64,000 nucleotides of DNA from an uncultured Alphaproteobacteria bacterium (GCA_958295725.1 OY282368.1:3196365-3260364), one strand, 5' to 3'; counted from the stretch's first letter, positions 25,751 through 34,728 are shown. Translations and numbers: made by a program. The notes: generated by a model not told the origin, from the letters alone.

Positions 25751-26607
25751 GGAACTCCGCCGCGGGACGGATCGTCGGTATCTTCGGTTGGCCCGTCGCG
25801 CATTCGCGCTCGCCGCTCCTTCATGGATTCTGGCTGGATCTCCATGGCATCGACGGTGCCTACGTGCCGTTGACCGTCGCTCCGGAGCACTTCGAACAGG
25901 CGCTCCGTATCCTGCCGCGGCTGGGGTTCGTCGGCGCCAACGTCACCGTCCCGCACAAGGAAGCGGCCTTGGAAGCCGTGGACGAGGCGGACGAGCTGGC
26001 CCGGAGGATCGGTGCCGTCAATACCGTCGTGGTCCGTGGGGATGGCAGCCTTCATGGATCGAATACCGACGCCTTCGGGTTCCTTGAGAACCTGCGCGAG
26101 TCGGTGCCGGACTGGACGCCGGCCGGTGATCCCGCGGTCGTCGTCGGTGCCGGCGGCGCCGCGCGGGCCATCGCGTTCGCGCTCGCCGACAGCGGCGCGC
26201 CCGAGATCAGAATCGTCAACCGGACAGCGGCGCGGGCCAAGGCCCTGGCTGGCGAATTGGGACCCGTGGCGCAGGCATGGCCATGGGCCGACCGCGCTGG
26301 ATCGCTGAACGAAGCCGGGTTGCTGGTCAACACGACGAAGCTCGGCATGGAGGGCGAAGCGCCCCTCGGCCTGCCGCTCGACGCCCTGCCACGGGAGGCT
26401 GTCGTCACGGATGCCGTCTACGTGCCCCTGCATACCGCTCTTCTCGTCGAGGCGGCGGCGCGCGGCAATCGTGTCGTCGACGGATTGGGGATGTTGTTGC
26501 ACCAGGCGCGGCCGGGATTCGAAGCCTGGTTCGGGGTAGCGCCCGCGGTCACCGACGAGCTGCGCGCCCGTATCGAGGCCGATCTGAAGGGCCTGTCGCG
26601 ACCGTGA
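25747..26607 (+). CDS. aroE: Shikimate dehydrogenase AroE
   Basis: 286 residues. Substrate-site segments: WPVAHSRSPLLHGFWLDLHG, GANVTVPHKEAAL with catalytic Lys, and GSNTDAFGF with catalytic Asp. The NADP-binding loop is VVGAGGAARAIAFAL and NRTAARA. It reduces 3-dehydroshikimate to shikimate with NADPH. It sits within ppsR-maf-aroE-coaE-dnaQ with 4-nt overlaps. Confidence 0.95.
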   Translation: MRNSAAGRIVGIFGWPVAHSRSPLLHGFWLDLHGIDGAYVPLTVAPEHFEQALRILPRLGFVGANVTVPHKEAALEAVDEADELARRIGAVNTVVVRGDGSLHGSNTDAFGFLENLRESVPDWTPAGDPAVVVGAGGAARAIAFALADSGAPEIRIVNRTAARAKALAGELGPVAQAWPWADRAGSLNEAGLLVNTTKLGMEGEAPLGLPLDALPREAVVTDAVYVPLHTALLVEAAARGNRVVDGLGMLLHQARPGFEAWFGVAPAVTDELRARIEADLKGLSRP

Positions 26608-27266
26608 TCGCGCTCGGCCTTACCGGCTCGATCGGCATGGGTAAGACCACTGCCGCCGTTTCCTTCCGTCGGGTCGGAGTGCCCGTGTTCGACGCGGACG
26701 CGGCGGTTCACCGCCTGTTGGCCAGGGGCGGTGCCGCCATGGAGGAGGTGGAGACCGCGTTCCCGGGCGTCGTTCGCGGCGACGGCGTCGACCGCGAGGA
26801 GCTGGGACGGCGGGTGTTCGGCGATGCGGGCGCTCTCGAGAAGCTCGAGGGCATCGTCCACCCGAAGGTCGGAGCGGCGCGGGCCCGGTTCATCCGTCTG
26901 GCCGGTTCCCGTGGCGAACGTCTGGTCGTGCTCGATATTCCGTTGCTGTTCGAGACTGGCGGAGAGGCGGAGTGCGATTTCATCTGCGTGGTGAGCGCCC
27001 CGCGATTCGTGCAGGCGAGCCGCGTGCTGGGGCGTCCCGGAATGACGCCGGAGAAACTCGCGAGTGTCCTGGCGCGTCAGATGCCGGACGCCGAGAAGCG
27101 GCGGCGGGCCGATTTCGTCGTTCAGACCGGAAACGGAAAGTGCCATTCCTTGCGGCGGATCGGATCCATCGTCACAATGCTGCGTCGGCGCGCCGGGGAC
27201 GGACGCGCGCGGTTCCGCTCGAACGAATGCGTGAAATCGTCGTTGATACCGAAACCACGGGGTTGA
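26604..27266 (+). CDS. coaE: Dephospho-CoA kinase CoaE
   Basis: 220 residues starting at GTG 26604, overlapping the aroE stop (GTGA). P-loop GLTGSIGMGKTTAA, then FDADAAVHRLL (DxD motif), HPKVGAARARF and LDIPLLFETGGE. It phosphorylates the 3'-OH of dephospho-CoA, the last step of CoA synthesis. Its 3' end overlaps the dnaQ start by 40 nt in a different frame, an unusually long overlap; the C-terminal 15 residues or so are therefore probably unconserved. Confidence 0.92.
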   Translation: MIALGLTGSIGMGKTTAAVSFRRVGVPVFDADAAVHRLLARGGAAMEEVETAFPGVVRGDGVDREELGRRVFGDAGALEKLEGIVHPKVGAARARFIRLAGSRGERLVVLDIPLLFETGGEAECDFICVVSAPRFVQASRVLGRPGMTPEKLASVLARQMPDAEKRRRADFVVQTGNGKCHSLRRIGSIVTMLRRRAGDGRARFRSNECVKSSLIPKPRG

Positions 27267-27889
27267 GCCCCGGATCCGGGCACCGGGTCATCGAGATCGG
27301 TTGTCTTGAGCTCGTCAATCACGTGCCCACAGGCTCGGTATTCCACGAGTACCTGAATCCGGAACGGGACGTGCCGGAAGAGGTCGTGCGGATCCATGGC
27401 CTTACAGACGAGTTCCTGGTCGGGAAGCCGCTGTTCGAGTCGGTCGCCGACGTCTTCCTGAAATTCGTGAGCGACTCCCGGTTGATTATTCACAACGCCG
27501 AATTCGATCTCGGTTTCCTGAACGCCGAGCTGGCGCGCGCGGGCCGAAGCGCCCTGCGGAACGGCGTGGTCGACACCGTCGCCCTGGCGCGCAAGAAGTA
27601 CCCCGGGGCGCCGGCCAATCTGGACGCGCTGTGCCGGCGATTCGGCATCGACAACACGGAACGGGTCAAGCACGGAGCCTTGTTGGACGCCGAGCTGCTC
27701 GCGGAAGTGTACCTGGAACTGGTCGGCGGGCGGCAACCGGGCCTGACGTTCGGAACCCGTGCGGCCGTCGCGCCGGACGGCGGCGCCACGGCGGCGTGGA
27801 CGCCGCGCCGGCATGAGCCGACGGCGGACGAGACCGCGGCTCACGAGGCGTTCCTGGATACGCTGCCGAACCCGATCTGGCGCCGGTAG
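27227..27889 (+). CDS. dnaQ: DNA polymerase III epsilon subunit DnaQ
   Basis: 220 residues from the ATG at 27227. Exo I motif VVDTETTGLSPGSGHRVIEI, Exo II LIIHNAEFDLGFLNAEL, and Exo III VKHGALLDAELLAEVYLEL. It is the 3'-5' proofreading exonuclease of the replicative polymerase. The start lies inside coaE. It is the last gene of the origin-proximal housekeeping operon. secB, often next in relatives, is not here. Confidence 0.95.
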   Translation: MREIVVDTETTGLSPGSGHRVIEIGCLELVNHVPTGSVFHEYLNPERDVPEEVVRIHGLTDEFLVGKPLFESVADVFLKFVSDSRLIIHNAEFDLGFLNAELARAGRSALRNGVVDTVALARKKYPGAPANLDALCRRFGIDNTERVKHGALLDAELLAEVYLELVGGRQPGLTFGTRAAVAPDGGATAAWTPRRHEPTADETAAHEAFLDTLPNPIWRR

Positions 27890-28202
27890 CCCGTCGGACG
27901 AGACCCCGTCGCGCCGGACGCGCGTGCTCATGAACTGTCTGGATTATGCGGGGCAGGGCGCTGCGCGCACGCTCGCCGGCGGACTGGATCGGGTCGATTC
28001 GTTGAGCGCGGTCATCGCTTCGGCGCGGTGCTGTTCGACATGATTCCCGATTTCCGGGATTCGGGGGGTGCAAGAGGCGAAGAACATGCATAGAGTGGGG
28101 GGATCGATCGGAGCGGTCGGCCATCCGCCGGAACGACGGCAGGGCCGGCGACGCTTATTCATCGCCCGGAGTCGTCCGGAGCGCATGAGGGGAGGAATAC
28201 GG
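27890..28202. other. Intergenic region before the TRAP operon
   Basis: No gene is supported. A 37-codon frame from the ATG at 27930 lacks a ribosome site and family resemblance. A weak hairpin (TCCCG / CGGGA near 28045-28062) could end dnaQ transcription. The promoter of the TRAP operon should lie here. Confidence 0.35.
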
Positions 28203-29447
28203 ATGTTGAAATTCAAGGATCTCCGCAAGAAGGAGAGAAGGAGAGAAGGAGAGAAGGAGAGAAGGAGAGAAGGAGAGAAGGAGAGAAGGAGAGAAGGAGA
28301 GAAGGAGAGAAGCCAGTCCACGCCCGCGGGCGGGGATCGTCGCCGTTTTCTGAAGGGCGGCGCGACGGCCGCCGCGGCGGCGACCGCGGCCGTGGCGTTC
28401 CCGCAGGTCTCCAGGGCCCAGACGGCGACCCTGAAGTTGCAGTCGTCATGGGGCGCGACCAGTCCGTTCCAGGAAATGGCCAAGCAGTACGTCGACCGCG
28501 TCGAGGCGATGGCCGGCGGCCGGCTGAAGATCGATCTGTTGCCGGCGGGCTCCGTCGTCAAGGCGTTCCAGGTGCAGGACGCCTGCCACAGCGGCGTGCT
28601 CGACGCCGCCCACACGGTGACGGCCTACTGGTACTCGAAGAACAAGGCCGCGTCCCTGTTCGGCACCGGCCCCGTGTTCGGTGCCAACGCCGCGCAGATA
28701 CTGGCCTGGATCCACTTCGGCGGCGGCAAGGAGCTGCTGACGGAGCTGCAGCGGGACATCCTCAAGCTCGATATCCTCAGCTTCTTCGCCATGCCCATGC
28801 CGACGCAGCCGCTGGGCTGGTTCAAGGAGCACATCGAGAGCGTCGATCAGCTCAAGGGCCTCAAGTACCGCACGGTGGGCCTCGCCACCGACATCATGCA
28901 AGGCATGGGCCTCAAGGTGACCCAGCTCCCCGGCGGGGAGATCATGCCGGCCCTGGAGAAGGGCGTGATCGAAGCGTTCGAGTTCAACAACCCGACGGCC
29001 GACAGCCGCTTCGGGGCGCAGGATGTCTCCAAGCACTACCATATGGGCAGCTACCATCAGGCGGCGGAGTTCTTCGAGCTCATCTTCAACAAGACGAAGT
29101 TCGACTCGCTGCCGAAGGAGCACCAGGCGATCCTCGAGTACGGCGCCGAGGCCGCGAACACGGCCAACTACGGCTGGGCCATGGACCAGTACTCCAAGGA
29201 CCTCCAGTGGCTCATGGCCGACCCGCAGAATGTCAACGTCTATCGCACCGATCAGTCGATCATGAATGCCCAGCTCGACTCCTGGGACAAGGTGCTCGGC
29301 AAGCTCATGGGCCAGGACCCCTTCTTCAAGAAGGTGGTCGAGAGCCAGAGGGTGTGGTCGGAGCGGGTGGCGTTCTACGACCTCGTGAACTCGGCCGATT
29401 ACAAGCTTGCCTACGAGCATTACTTCCCGGGCAAGCTGCCCTTCTAG
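28203..29447 (+). CDS. TRAP transporter substrate-binding protein (DctP/TakP type)
   Basis: 414 residues from the ATG at 28203, fixed by the strong GGGGAGGAA site 7-8 nt upstream. Codons 10-36 are an 8-bp tandem repeat encoding Arg/Glu/Lys-rich RREGEKER units. A twin-arginine signal follows (RRRFLKGG, residues about 46-53) with a hydrophobic Ala-rich core and cleavage after VSRAQ. The mature domain begins TLKLQSSWGATSPFQEMA and contains GLKYRTVGLATDIMQGMG and EAFEFNNPTADSRFG, typical of the TakP-like group that binds 2-oxo or related carboxylates. Periplasmic. No alternative start exists between repeat and signal, so repeat-number changes would switch expression. Ligand unproven. Confidence 0.92.
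   Translation: MLKFKDLRKKERRREGEKERRREGEKERRREGEKERSQSTPAGGDRRRFLKGGATAAAAATAAVAFPQVSRAQTATLKLQSSWGATSPFQEMAKQYVDRVEAMAGGRLKIDLLPAGSVVKAFQVQDACHSGVLDAAHTVTAYWYSKNKAASLFGTGPVFGANAAQILAWIHFGGGKELLTELQRDILKLDILSFFAMPMPTQPLGWFKEHIESVDQLKGLKYRTVGLATDIMQGMGLKVTQLPGGEIMPALEKGVIEAFEFNNPTADSRFGAQDVSKHYHMGSYHQAAEFFELIFNKTKFDSLPKEHQAILEYGAEAANTANYGWAMDQYSKDLQWLMADPQNVNVYRTDQSIMNAQLDSWDKVLGKLMGQDPFFKKVVESQRVWSERVAFYDLVNSADYKLAYEHYFPGKLPF
28231..28310 (+). repeat. Ten perfect copies of an 8-bp unit inside the dctP leader
   Basis: AGGAGAGA is repeated ten times without error. Eight is not divisible by three, so losing or gaining one or two copies shifts the frame, while three copies (24 bp) restore it. 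Such tracts mutate by slipped-strand mispairing in phase-variable genes. Confidence 0.9.
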
Positions 29448-29591
29448 CGCGGCGGGAAGGAATCACGCCGGGTTCGCTCGACCGCGGGGCGGGACCCCGG
29501 TAGCGGCGTCGCCCCATCCGCGCCCGTGCCGCGGACCGCGAGCGGGCGCGGATGGGTGCTTGTCGCCTCCCGCGACGGGCGCCGCCGGCCC

Positions 29592-30227
29592 ATGAGCGGG
29601 CGTCTTCGGGACTTCGGCATGGACCGGTTCATCTTTTTCGTGGACAGCTTCACCGCCTGGGTGGGCAAGGTCTTCGCCTGGTGCATCCTCATCCTGACGT
29701 TCGGCGTCGCCTACGAGGTCTTCGTGCGCTACGCGCTGCGCGATCCGACGTCGTGGGCGTTCGACCTCAGCTACATGATGTACGGCACCCTGTTCATGAT
29801 CGGCGGTGCCTACACGCTGGCGCGCGACGGCCACGTGCGGGGCGACGTCCTGTTCCGGCTGTGGAAGCCGAAGGTCCAGGCGACCATCGAGATCGTCCTC
29901 TATTTCATGTTCTTCTTTCCCGGCATCCTCGCGTTCATCATCGCTGGCGCCGATTACGCGGGCGAGTCCTGGTCCTACAACTACGGAAGGGGCGAGGTCA
30001 GCATCAACAGCCCGGCCAACGTGCCGATCTCGCAGTTCAAGACGATCATCCCCGTGGCCGGCGCGCTGTTGCTCGTGCAGGGCATCGCCCAAGTGCTCCG
30101 CTGCATCGTCTGTCTGCGCACGGGGGCGTGGCCGACCCATCTCGAGGACGTCGAGGAGCTCGAGAGGGTGCTACAGGAACGGCATGAGGAAGAGCTGCGC
30201 GAAGCGGCCGACGGAGGCGCCCGATGA
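29592..30227 (+). CDS. TRAP transporter small permease (DctQ type)
   Basis: 211 residues from the ATG at 29592; the ATG at 29619 is possible, and neither has a clear ribosome site. Four membrane helices are visible: FIFFVDSFTAWVGKVFAWCI, WAFDLSYMMYGTLFMIGGAY, TIEIVLYFMFFFPGILAFII and IPVAGALLLVQGIAQVLRCI. The motif EVFVRYALRDPTSWAFDLSY is the family signature. It forms the membrane complex with DctM. A charged C-terminal tail (EELERVLQERHEEELREA) overlaps the dctM start by 4 nt. Confidence 0.9.
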   Translation: MSGRLRDFGMDRFIFFVDSFTAWVGKVFAWCILILTFGVAYEVFVRYALRDPTSWAFDLSYMMYGTLFMIGGAYTLARDGHVRGDVLFRLWKPKVQATIEIVLYFMFFFPGILAFIIAGADYAGESWSYNYGRGEVSINSPANVPISQFKTIIPVAGALLLVQGIAQVLRCIVCLRTGAWPTHLEDVEELERVLQERHEEELREAADGGAR

Positions 30228-32065
30228 GCAATCCCGAAGTCGCGGTGCTCATGCTCGGCATCTTCATCCTGACCATCATGCTGGGTTTTCCCATCTGCTT
30301 CACCCTGATGGCGATGGGCATCTTCTTCGGCTACTACGCCTACTACGAGCCGGAGCGGATGCAGACCGTCTTCGACAACCGGGTCTTCGACCTGCTCGTC
30401 AACCAGACCTACTCGGTGATGGCCAACGACGTGCTGGTGGCCGTGCCCCTGTTCCTGTTCATGGGTTACATCGTCGAGCGGGCGAACCTCGTCGACCGCC
30501 TGTTCTCCACCTTGCAGATCGCCGCCCGCCACATGCCGGGATCCATGGCGATCGCGGCGCTCGTCACCTGCACGCTGTTCGCCACGGCCTCGGGCATCAT
30601 CGGCGCGGTGGTGACGCTGATGGGCCTGCTGGCCTTCCCGGCGATGCTGAAGGCGCGGTACGACACCAGCTTCTCCTCCGGGGTGATCTGCGCTGGCGGC
30701 TGCCTCGGCATTCTCATTCCGCCGTCGATCATGCTGATCGTCTATGCCGCGGCCGCCAGCATGTCGGTCGTGCGACTCTACGCAGGCGCCATCCTGCCGG
30801 GCCTGCTGCTGGCCGGACTCTACATTCTCTACGTCTCGGGACGGGCCATGCTGAACCCGAGGATCGCTCCGCCGCCGCGCCGGGAGGACGTCGAGGCCAT
30901 GCACACCGGCAACATCGTCGTCATGATGGTGACCTCGTTCTTCCCGCTCGCCTTTCTCATCCTTTCGGTTCTCGGTGCCATCCTGTTCGGACTGGCGACG
31001 CCGACCGAGGCGGCTTCGATGGGGGCGGCCGGCGGGCTCGTCCTGGCGGCCGGGTACCGCATCGCCGAGATCCGCACGGGGAAGACCAGACCCGAGTGGG
31101 TGGACGCCGACGGCGACCCGCGGCCCGGTAACCCGTGGCACTACGCTATCGGCGCCGGCGGGATTCTGACCGTCGTCCTGTACGTGTCTTATTTCCTGAT
31201 CCGGTTCCTGGCCAACTGGGCGTTCGACGCACCGCTGCCGGCGGAGCGGACGCTGCCCTTCGCGCCCGGCGTCGCCGTGGGCATCGCCCTCGCCCTCGCC
31301 GCGGTCGTCCGTCATGGCGGCGAGCGCTGGCCTCTGGTCGCGGTCCTGCACCCCCGGACCCCGGCGCTGAAACCCCTCTACGCCCACGGCGGACAGGGTG
31401 CCCTGTTCGGGCTGGCGCTGGGCGCGGTCTACCTGTTGATGTTTCCGATCCTGGGCCTGAACGAGGCCTTCGCCGAGCACGAGCACAGCTACTGGGCCCT
31501 GGACGTGGGCTTCTTCACGGTCCTGATCGGCTACATGGCCTGGCACGGCATCGACAAGGGGGCACTCAAGGAGTCCGTCTACCTGACGGTCCGCACGTCG
31601 GCCATGGTGTGCTGGCTGTTCGTGGGTTCCTGGACCTTCTCCTCGGTGTTCTCGTACCTCGGCGGACACGCACTGATCGAGGAGTTCGTGCTCGGGCTGA
31701 ATCTCTCCCCGATCACGTTCCTGATCCTCGCCCAGGTCATCATCTTCCTGCTCGGCTGGCCGCTCGAGTGGTCGGAGATCATCATCATCTTCGTGCCGAT
31801 CTTCTTGCCCCTGCTGCCCCACTTCGGCATCGACCCGCTTTTCTTCGGTATCCTGGTGGCGCTCAACCTGCAAACGTCGTTCCTGACACCGCCTATGGCG
31901 ATGGCGGCGTACTACCTCAAGGGGGTGGCGCCGCCGCACGTCCAGTTGGTCCAGATTTTCAAGGGTTGCATGCCGTTCCTGTCGATGGTCTTCCTGGCGA
32001 TGATCATCCTCTACGTGTTTCCGGAGATCGCCCTGTGGCTGCCCAAGATCGTCTACGGCAGGTAA
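30224..32065 (+). CDS. TRAP transporter large permease (DctM type), long variant
   Basis: 613 residues, compared with about 430 in standard DctM. The N-terminal half has FILTIMLGFPICFTLMAMGI and LFATASGIIGAVVTLMG; GGCLGILIPPSIMLIVYAAA follows. An insertion of about 150 residues (roughly 280-430) adds two or three further helices and a loop. The C-terminal half resumes with LILAQVIIFLLGWPLEWSEI and LQTSFLTPPMAMAAYYLKG. The subunit carries the Na+-coupled transport path. The long form is known from TakP-like systems. Confidence 0.9.
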   Translation: MSNPEVAVLMLGIFILTIMLGFPICFTLMAMGIFFGYYAYYEPERMQTVFDNRVFDLLVNQTYSVMANDVLVAVPLFLFMGYIVERANLVDRLFSTLQIAARHMPGSMAIAALVTCTLFATASGIIGAVVTLMGLLAFPAMLKARYDTSFSSGVICAGGCLGILIPPSIMLIVYAAAASMSVVRLYAGAILPGLLLAGLYILYVSGRAMLNPRIAPPPRREDVEAMHTGNIVVMMVTSFFPLAFLILSVLGAILFGLATPTEAASMGAAGGLVLAAGYRIAEIRTGKTRPEWVDADGDPRPGNPWHYAIGAGGILTVVLYVSYFLIRFLANWAFDAPLPAERTLPFAPGVAVGIALALAAVVRHGGERWPLVAVLHPRTPALKPLYAHGGQGALFGLALGAVYLLMFPILGLNEAFAEHEHSYWALDVGFFTVLIGYMAWHGIDKGALKESVYLTVRTSAMVCWLFVGSWTFSSVFSYLGGHALIEEFVLGLNLSPITFLILAQVIIFLLGWPLEWSEIIIIFVPIFLPLLPHFGIDPLFFGILVALNLQTSFLTPPMAMAAYYLKGVAPPHVQLVQIFKGCMPFLSMVFLAMIILYVFPEIALWLPKIVYGR

Positions 32066-32114
32066 CCGGAAAGGGCTGCCGGCGAGCCTCGCCAACGGCG
32101 GCGGCGCGGCAGGC

Positions 32115-33452
32115 ATGAGCCTCGCGGACCTCGACGCCGCCGAGGCCATCGCCGGCATCGCCAGCGGCGAGTTCGCCGCCGTCGAACTCGTCGAGGCCTG
32201 CCTCGAACGGGTGGCGGTGCGCGACGGCGACATCGGGGCGTGGGCGCATCTCGACCCGGACTACGCTCTCGCGCAGGCGCGCGAGCGCGATGCCGACCGC
32301 GCCGCCGGCCGGGCCCTGGGGCCGCTCCATGGGGTTCCCGTCGGCATCAAGGACATCGTCGACACCCGCGATCTGCCGACGGAGAACGGCACCGTTCTCG
32401 ACGCCGGGCGGCGGCCGTCGCGCGACGCCCACGTCGTCGCCCTGCTCAGGGAGGCCGGCGCCGTGATCATGGGTAAGACCGTGACCACGGAGCTCGCCGT
32501 CCTGGCGCCGGGCAAGACCCGAAATCCGCACGACCGGGAGCGCACGCCGGGCGGCTCGTCCAGCGGCTCGGCGGCGGCGGTGGCTGCCGGCATGGTCCCG
32601 CTCGCCGTCGGTACGCAGACGAACGGCTCCGTCGTCCGTCCGGCCGCCTATTGCGGCGTCGTCGGGCTTAAGCCCACCCACGGGACGATATCCCGCCGTG
32701 GCGTGCTGGCCCAGTCGCGCCCGCTCGACACCGTCGGCGTCATGGCGCGCACGGTGACGGACGCGGCGCTCATCGCCGACGCGCTCGCGGTCTACGACGA
32801 CGACGACCCCGACATGACCGTCCGCGCGCGTCCGCGGCTGGCCGAGACGGCCGCCGCGGACCCGCCGCTGCCGCCCACGTTCGCCTTCGTCCGCACCCCC
32901 GTCTGGGACGAGGCCGACGAGGAAACCCGCGCCGCCTTCGGGGAACTCGCCGCGTTCCTGGGGGAAGCCTGCGACGAGGTGTCCCTGCCCGAGCCGTTCG
33001 ACCGCGCCGTCGGCTGGCATCGCGCGATGATGTGCGCGGACCAGGCGAAGAGCTATGCCGTCTATTACGAACGCGGCAAGGCGGAGTTGAGCGACACCCT
33101 GTGCGGCATGATCGAGGAGGGGCGGGAGACGACAGCGGTCGATTACAACCGTGCCGTCGAATGGCGCGACGTGTTGAGTGCGGGCCTCGACAGGATCTTC
33201 GACCGCTACGACGCGATTCTGACGCCGGCCACGACCGGCGTCGCGCCCGTCGGCCTCGACTCGACGGGGAGCCCCGTCTTCTGCACGCTCTGGACCTTCT
33301 GCGGCGTGCCCGCGGTCTCGCTGCCGCTCCTCGAGGGACGCGACGGGTTGCCGCTCGGCGTGCAGCTCGCGGGACGTCGCGACGACGACGCCCGGCTGTC
33401 GCGGACCGCCCGCTGGCTGGTCGATCGAATCGCCGGGGAGGCGGACGAGTGA
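32115..33452 (+). CDS. Amidase signature family enzyme (second)
   Basis: 445 residues. Catalytic Lys in GVPVGIKDIVDTRDLPTENG, cis-Ser in TPGGSSSGSAAAVAAGMVPL, and nucleophile Ser in VGTQTNGSVVRPAAYCG, which is Ser in the same place as in glutamyl-amidotransferase A. It hydrolyses an unknown amide. It lies 49 nt after dctM in the same direction, so the transported compound or a product of it may be its substrate. It is not a close duplicate of the amidase at 12.2-13.6 kb. Confidence 0.88.
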   Translation: MSLADLDAAEAIAGIASGEFAAVELVEACLERVAVRDGDIGAWAHLDPDYALAQARERDADRAAGRALGPLHGVPVGIKDIVDTRDLPTENGTVLDAGRRPSRDAHVVALLREAGAVIMGKTVTTELAVLAPGKTRNPHDRERTPGGSSSGSAAAVAAGMVPLAVGTQTNGSVVRPAAYCGVVGLKPTHGTISRRGVLAQSRPLDTVGVMARTVTDAALIADALAVYDDDDPDMTVRARPRLAETAAADPPLPPTFAFVRTPVWDEADEETRAAFGELAAFLGEACDEVSLPEPFDRAVGWHRAMMCADQAKSYAVYYERGKAELSDTLCGMIEEGRETTAVDYNRAVEWRDVLSAGLDRIFDRYDAILTPATTGVAPVGLDSTGSPVFCTLWTFCGVPAVSLPLLEGRDGLPLGVQLAGRRDDDARLSRTARWLVDRIAGEADE

Positions 33453-33479
33453 GGGTTCCCATGGACGGTGGAGGCTGAC

Positions 33480-33680
33480 ATGCTGGACAAGATATTCGCC
33501 GCGGCCGGGATGCTGGGCCTTGTCGCCTTCATGGGCATCGTCGCCGTTTACGTGATGGAGCCGGCCCTCTGGCTCGTCGTCTTCGTCGGGGTGTTCATCG
33601 CTGCCTTCTTCATCTGGCGCGATGTCGCGGCGGCGGGGAACGGACCCGGCGGGTCGCGCGGGGATGGGGGCGGCGCGTGA
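33480..33680 (+). CDS. Small membrane protein, unknown
   Basis: 66 residues from the ATG at 33480, supported by GGAGG five bases upstream. There are two adjacent hydrophobic segments (AAGMLGLVAFMGIVAVYV and ALWLVVFVGVFIAAFFIW) and a Gly-rich tail. It overlaps the next gene by 4 nt (GTGA). I do not recognise the family. Position in the TRAP/amidase/monooxygenase block suggests an accessory to it. Confidence 0.65.
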   Translation: MLDKIFAAAGMLGLVAFMGIVAVYVMEPALWLVVFVGVFIAAFFIWRDVAAAGNGPGGSRGDGGGA

Positions 33681-34615
33681 GCGTTGGAATCGGAGTCGGT
33701 CTGAGCGAGCTTCCGTTCGAGACGGCGCGGGGGTTCTGGCGCTGGATCGAGGCGTGCGAGGACTCGACCGTCGATTCGGTCTGGCAGACCGACCGGCTGA
33801 TCACCGACGTCCCGATGCTGGAGAGCCTGACCACGATGGCCGCCGTCGCTGGTGCGACCGGGCGCCTCAAGTTCGGCATGAACGTCGTCGCGCTTGGCTG
33901 GCGCGACCCGCTGGTCGTCGCCAAGCAGTGCGCCTCGATCGACTTCCTCAGCGGAGGCCGCCTGTTGCCCGCCTTTGGGATCGGCACCCCCCTCGGCGAG
34001 GAGTGGCGGGCGACGGGCCGCGGCACCGGGGGGCGCGGCGCGCGGACCGACGAGGCGCTCGACATCATCGCCCGTCTGTGGGCCGGGGAGAGTGTGGACC
34101 ATGACGGCGAGCACTTCCGCTACCGCGGAGTCCGGATCTCGCCGTTGCCGGTCCAGAAGCGCCTGCCGCTGTGGATCGGCGGCGACAGCAAGGCCGCCGT
34201 CCGCCGCGCCGCCCGCGTCGGTACCGGCTGGCTGGGCGGATTCCAGTCCCCGGACGGGGTAGCGCCGGTGGTGGCCGCCGTCAAGGCCGCCGCCAGGGAG
34301 GCGGGGCGGCGCATCCCCGACGACCATTACGGGGCCGGCTTCCACTTCCGCTTCGGCTCCTGGGACGACGCTCCCGTGGTGTCGCGGGCGGAGACCGTCG
34401 TCAGACGCAATGCGCGGAAGCCCGAGGACTGCATGGTCGTCGGCGGAGCCGCCGACATCGTGGAGAGGCTCCGGCGGTTCATCGCCGGCGGGGTCTCGAA
34501 GTTCGTGCTCCAGCCGGTCGCGGCCGGCGACGACGACACCCTCGGTCAGACCCGCCGCCTGATCGACGAGGTGCTGCCCGAGACACCGGGCCTCGGCGAA
34601 CTGGCGCGAAGTTGA
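33677..34615 (+). CDS. LLM-class F420/flavin-dependent oxidoreductase
   Basis: 312 residues starting at GTG 33677. Bacterial luciferase-like barrel: DSVWQTDRLITDVPMLESLT, LKFGMNVVALGWRDPLVVAK, ASIDFLSGGRLLPAFGIG, then RTDEALDIIARLWAGESVDH and RISPLPVQKRLPLWIGGDSK. Members use FMNH2 or F420 to oxidise organic substrates. As the last gene of the TRAP-amidase block it probably acts on the imported compound; the substrate is unknown. Confidence 0.9.
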   Translation: MSVGIGVGLSELPFETARGFWRWIEACEDSTVDSVWQTDRLITDVPMLESLTTMAAVAGATGRLKFGMNVVALGWRDPLVVAKQCASIDFLSGGRLLPAFGIGTPLGEEWRATGRGTGGRGARTDEALDIIARLWAGESVDHDGEHFRYRGVRISPLPVQKRLPLWIGGDSKAAVRRAARVGTGWLGGFQSPDGVAPVVAAVKAAAREAGRRIPDDHYGAGFHFRFGSWDDAPVVSRAETVVRRNARKPEDCMVVGGAADIVERLRRFIAGGVSKFVLQPVAAGDDDTLGQTRRLIDEVLPETPGLGELARS

Positions 34616-34653
34616 TCCCGGTACGGGAACGTCAGCGCGGATCCCGGAAGGAC

Positions 34654-34728
34654 TGGAGCGGGCGAAGGGATTCGAACCCTCGACTTCGACCTTGGCAAGG
34701 TCGCGCTCTACCCCTGAGCTACGCCCGC
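34654..34728 (-). tRNA. tRNA-Gly (anticodon GCC)
   Basis: The reverse strand folds as a full cloverleaf: acceptor GCGGGCG / CGCCCGC, D-arm GCTC-AGGGGTA-GAGC, anticodon stem CGACC / GGTCG with loop TTGCCAA, and T-loop TTCGAAT. Discriminator T and an encoded CCA end it at 34654. It marks the end of the TRAP-amidase block and lies 73 bp from the IS481-like element. Confidence 0.96.

Noticed and set aside
27930-28043. A 37-codon small gene before the TRAP operon
   Set aside because: No ribosome site, no family resemblance, and ordinary composition for a chance frame.
29981-32233. A 750-codon minus-strand frame opposite the TRAP permeases
   Set aside because: Strongly His/Asp/Arg-biased composition and antisense position; the plus-strand permeases are unmistakable.
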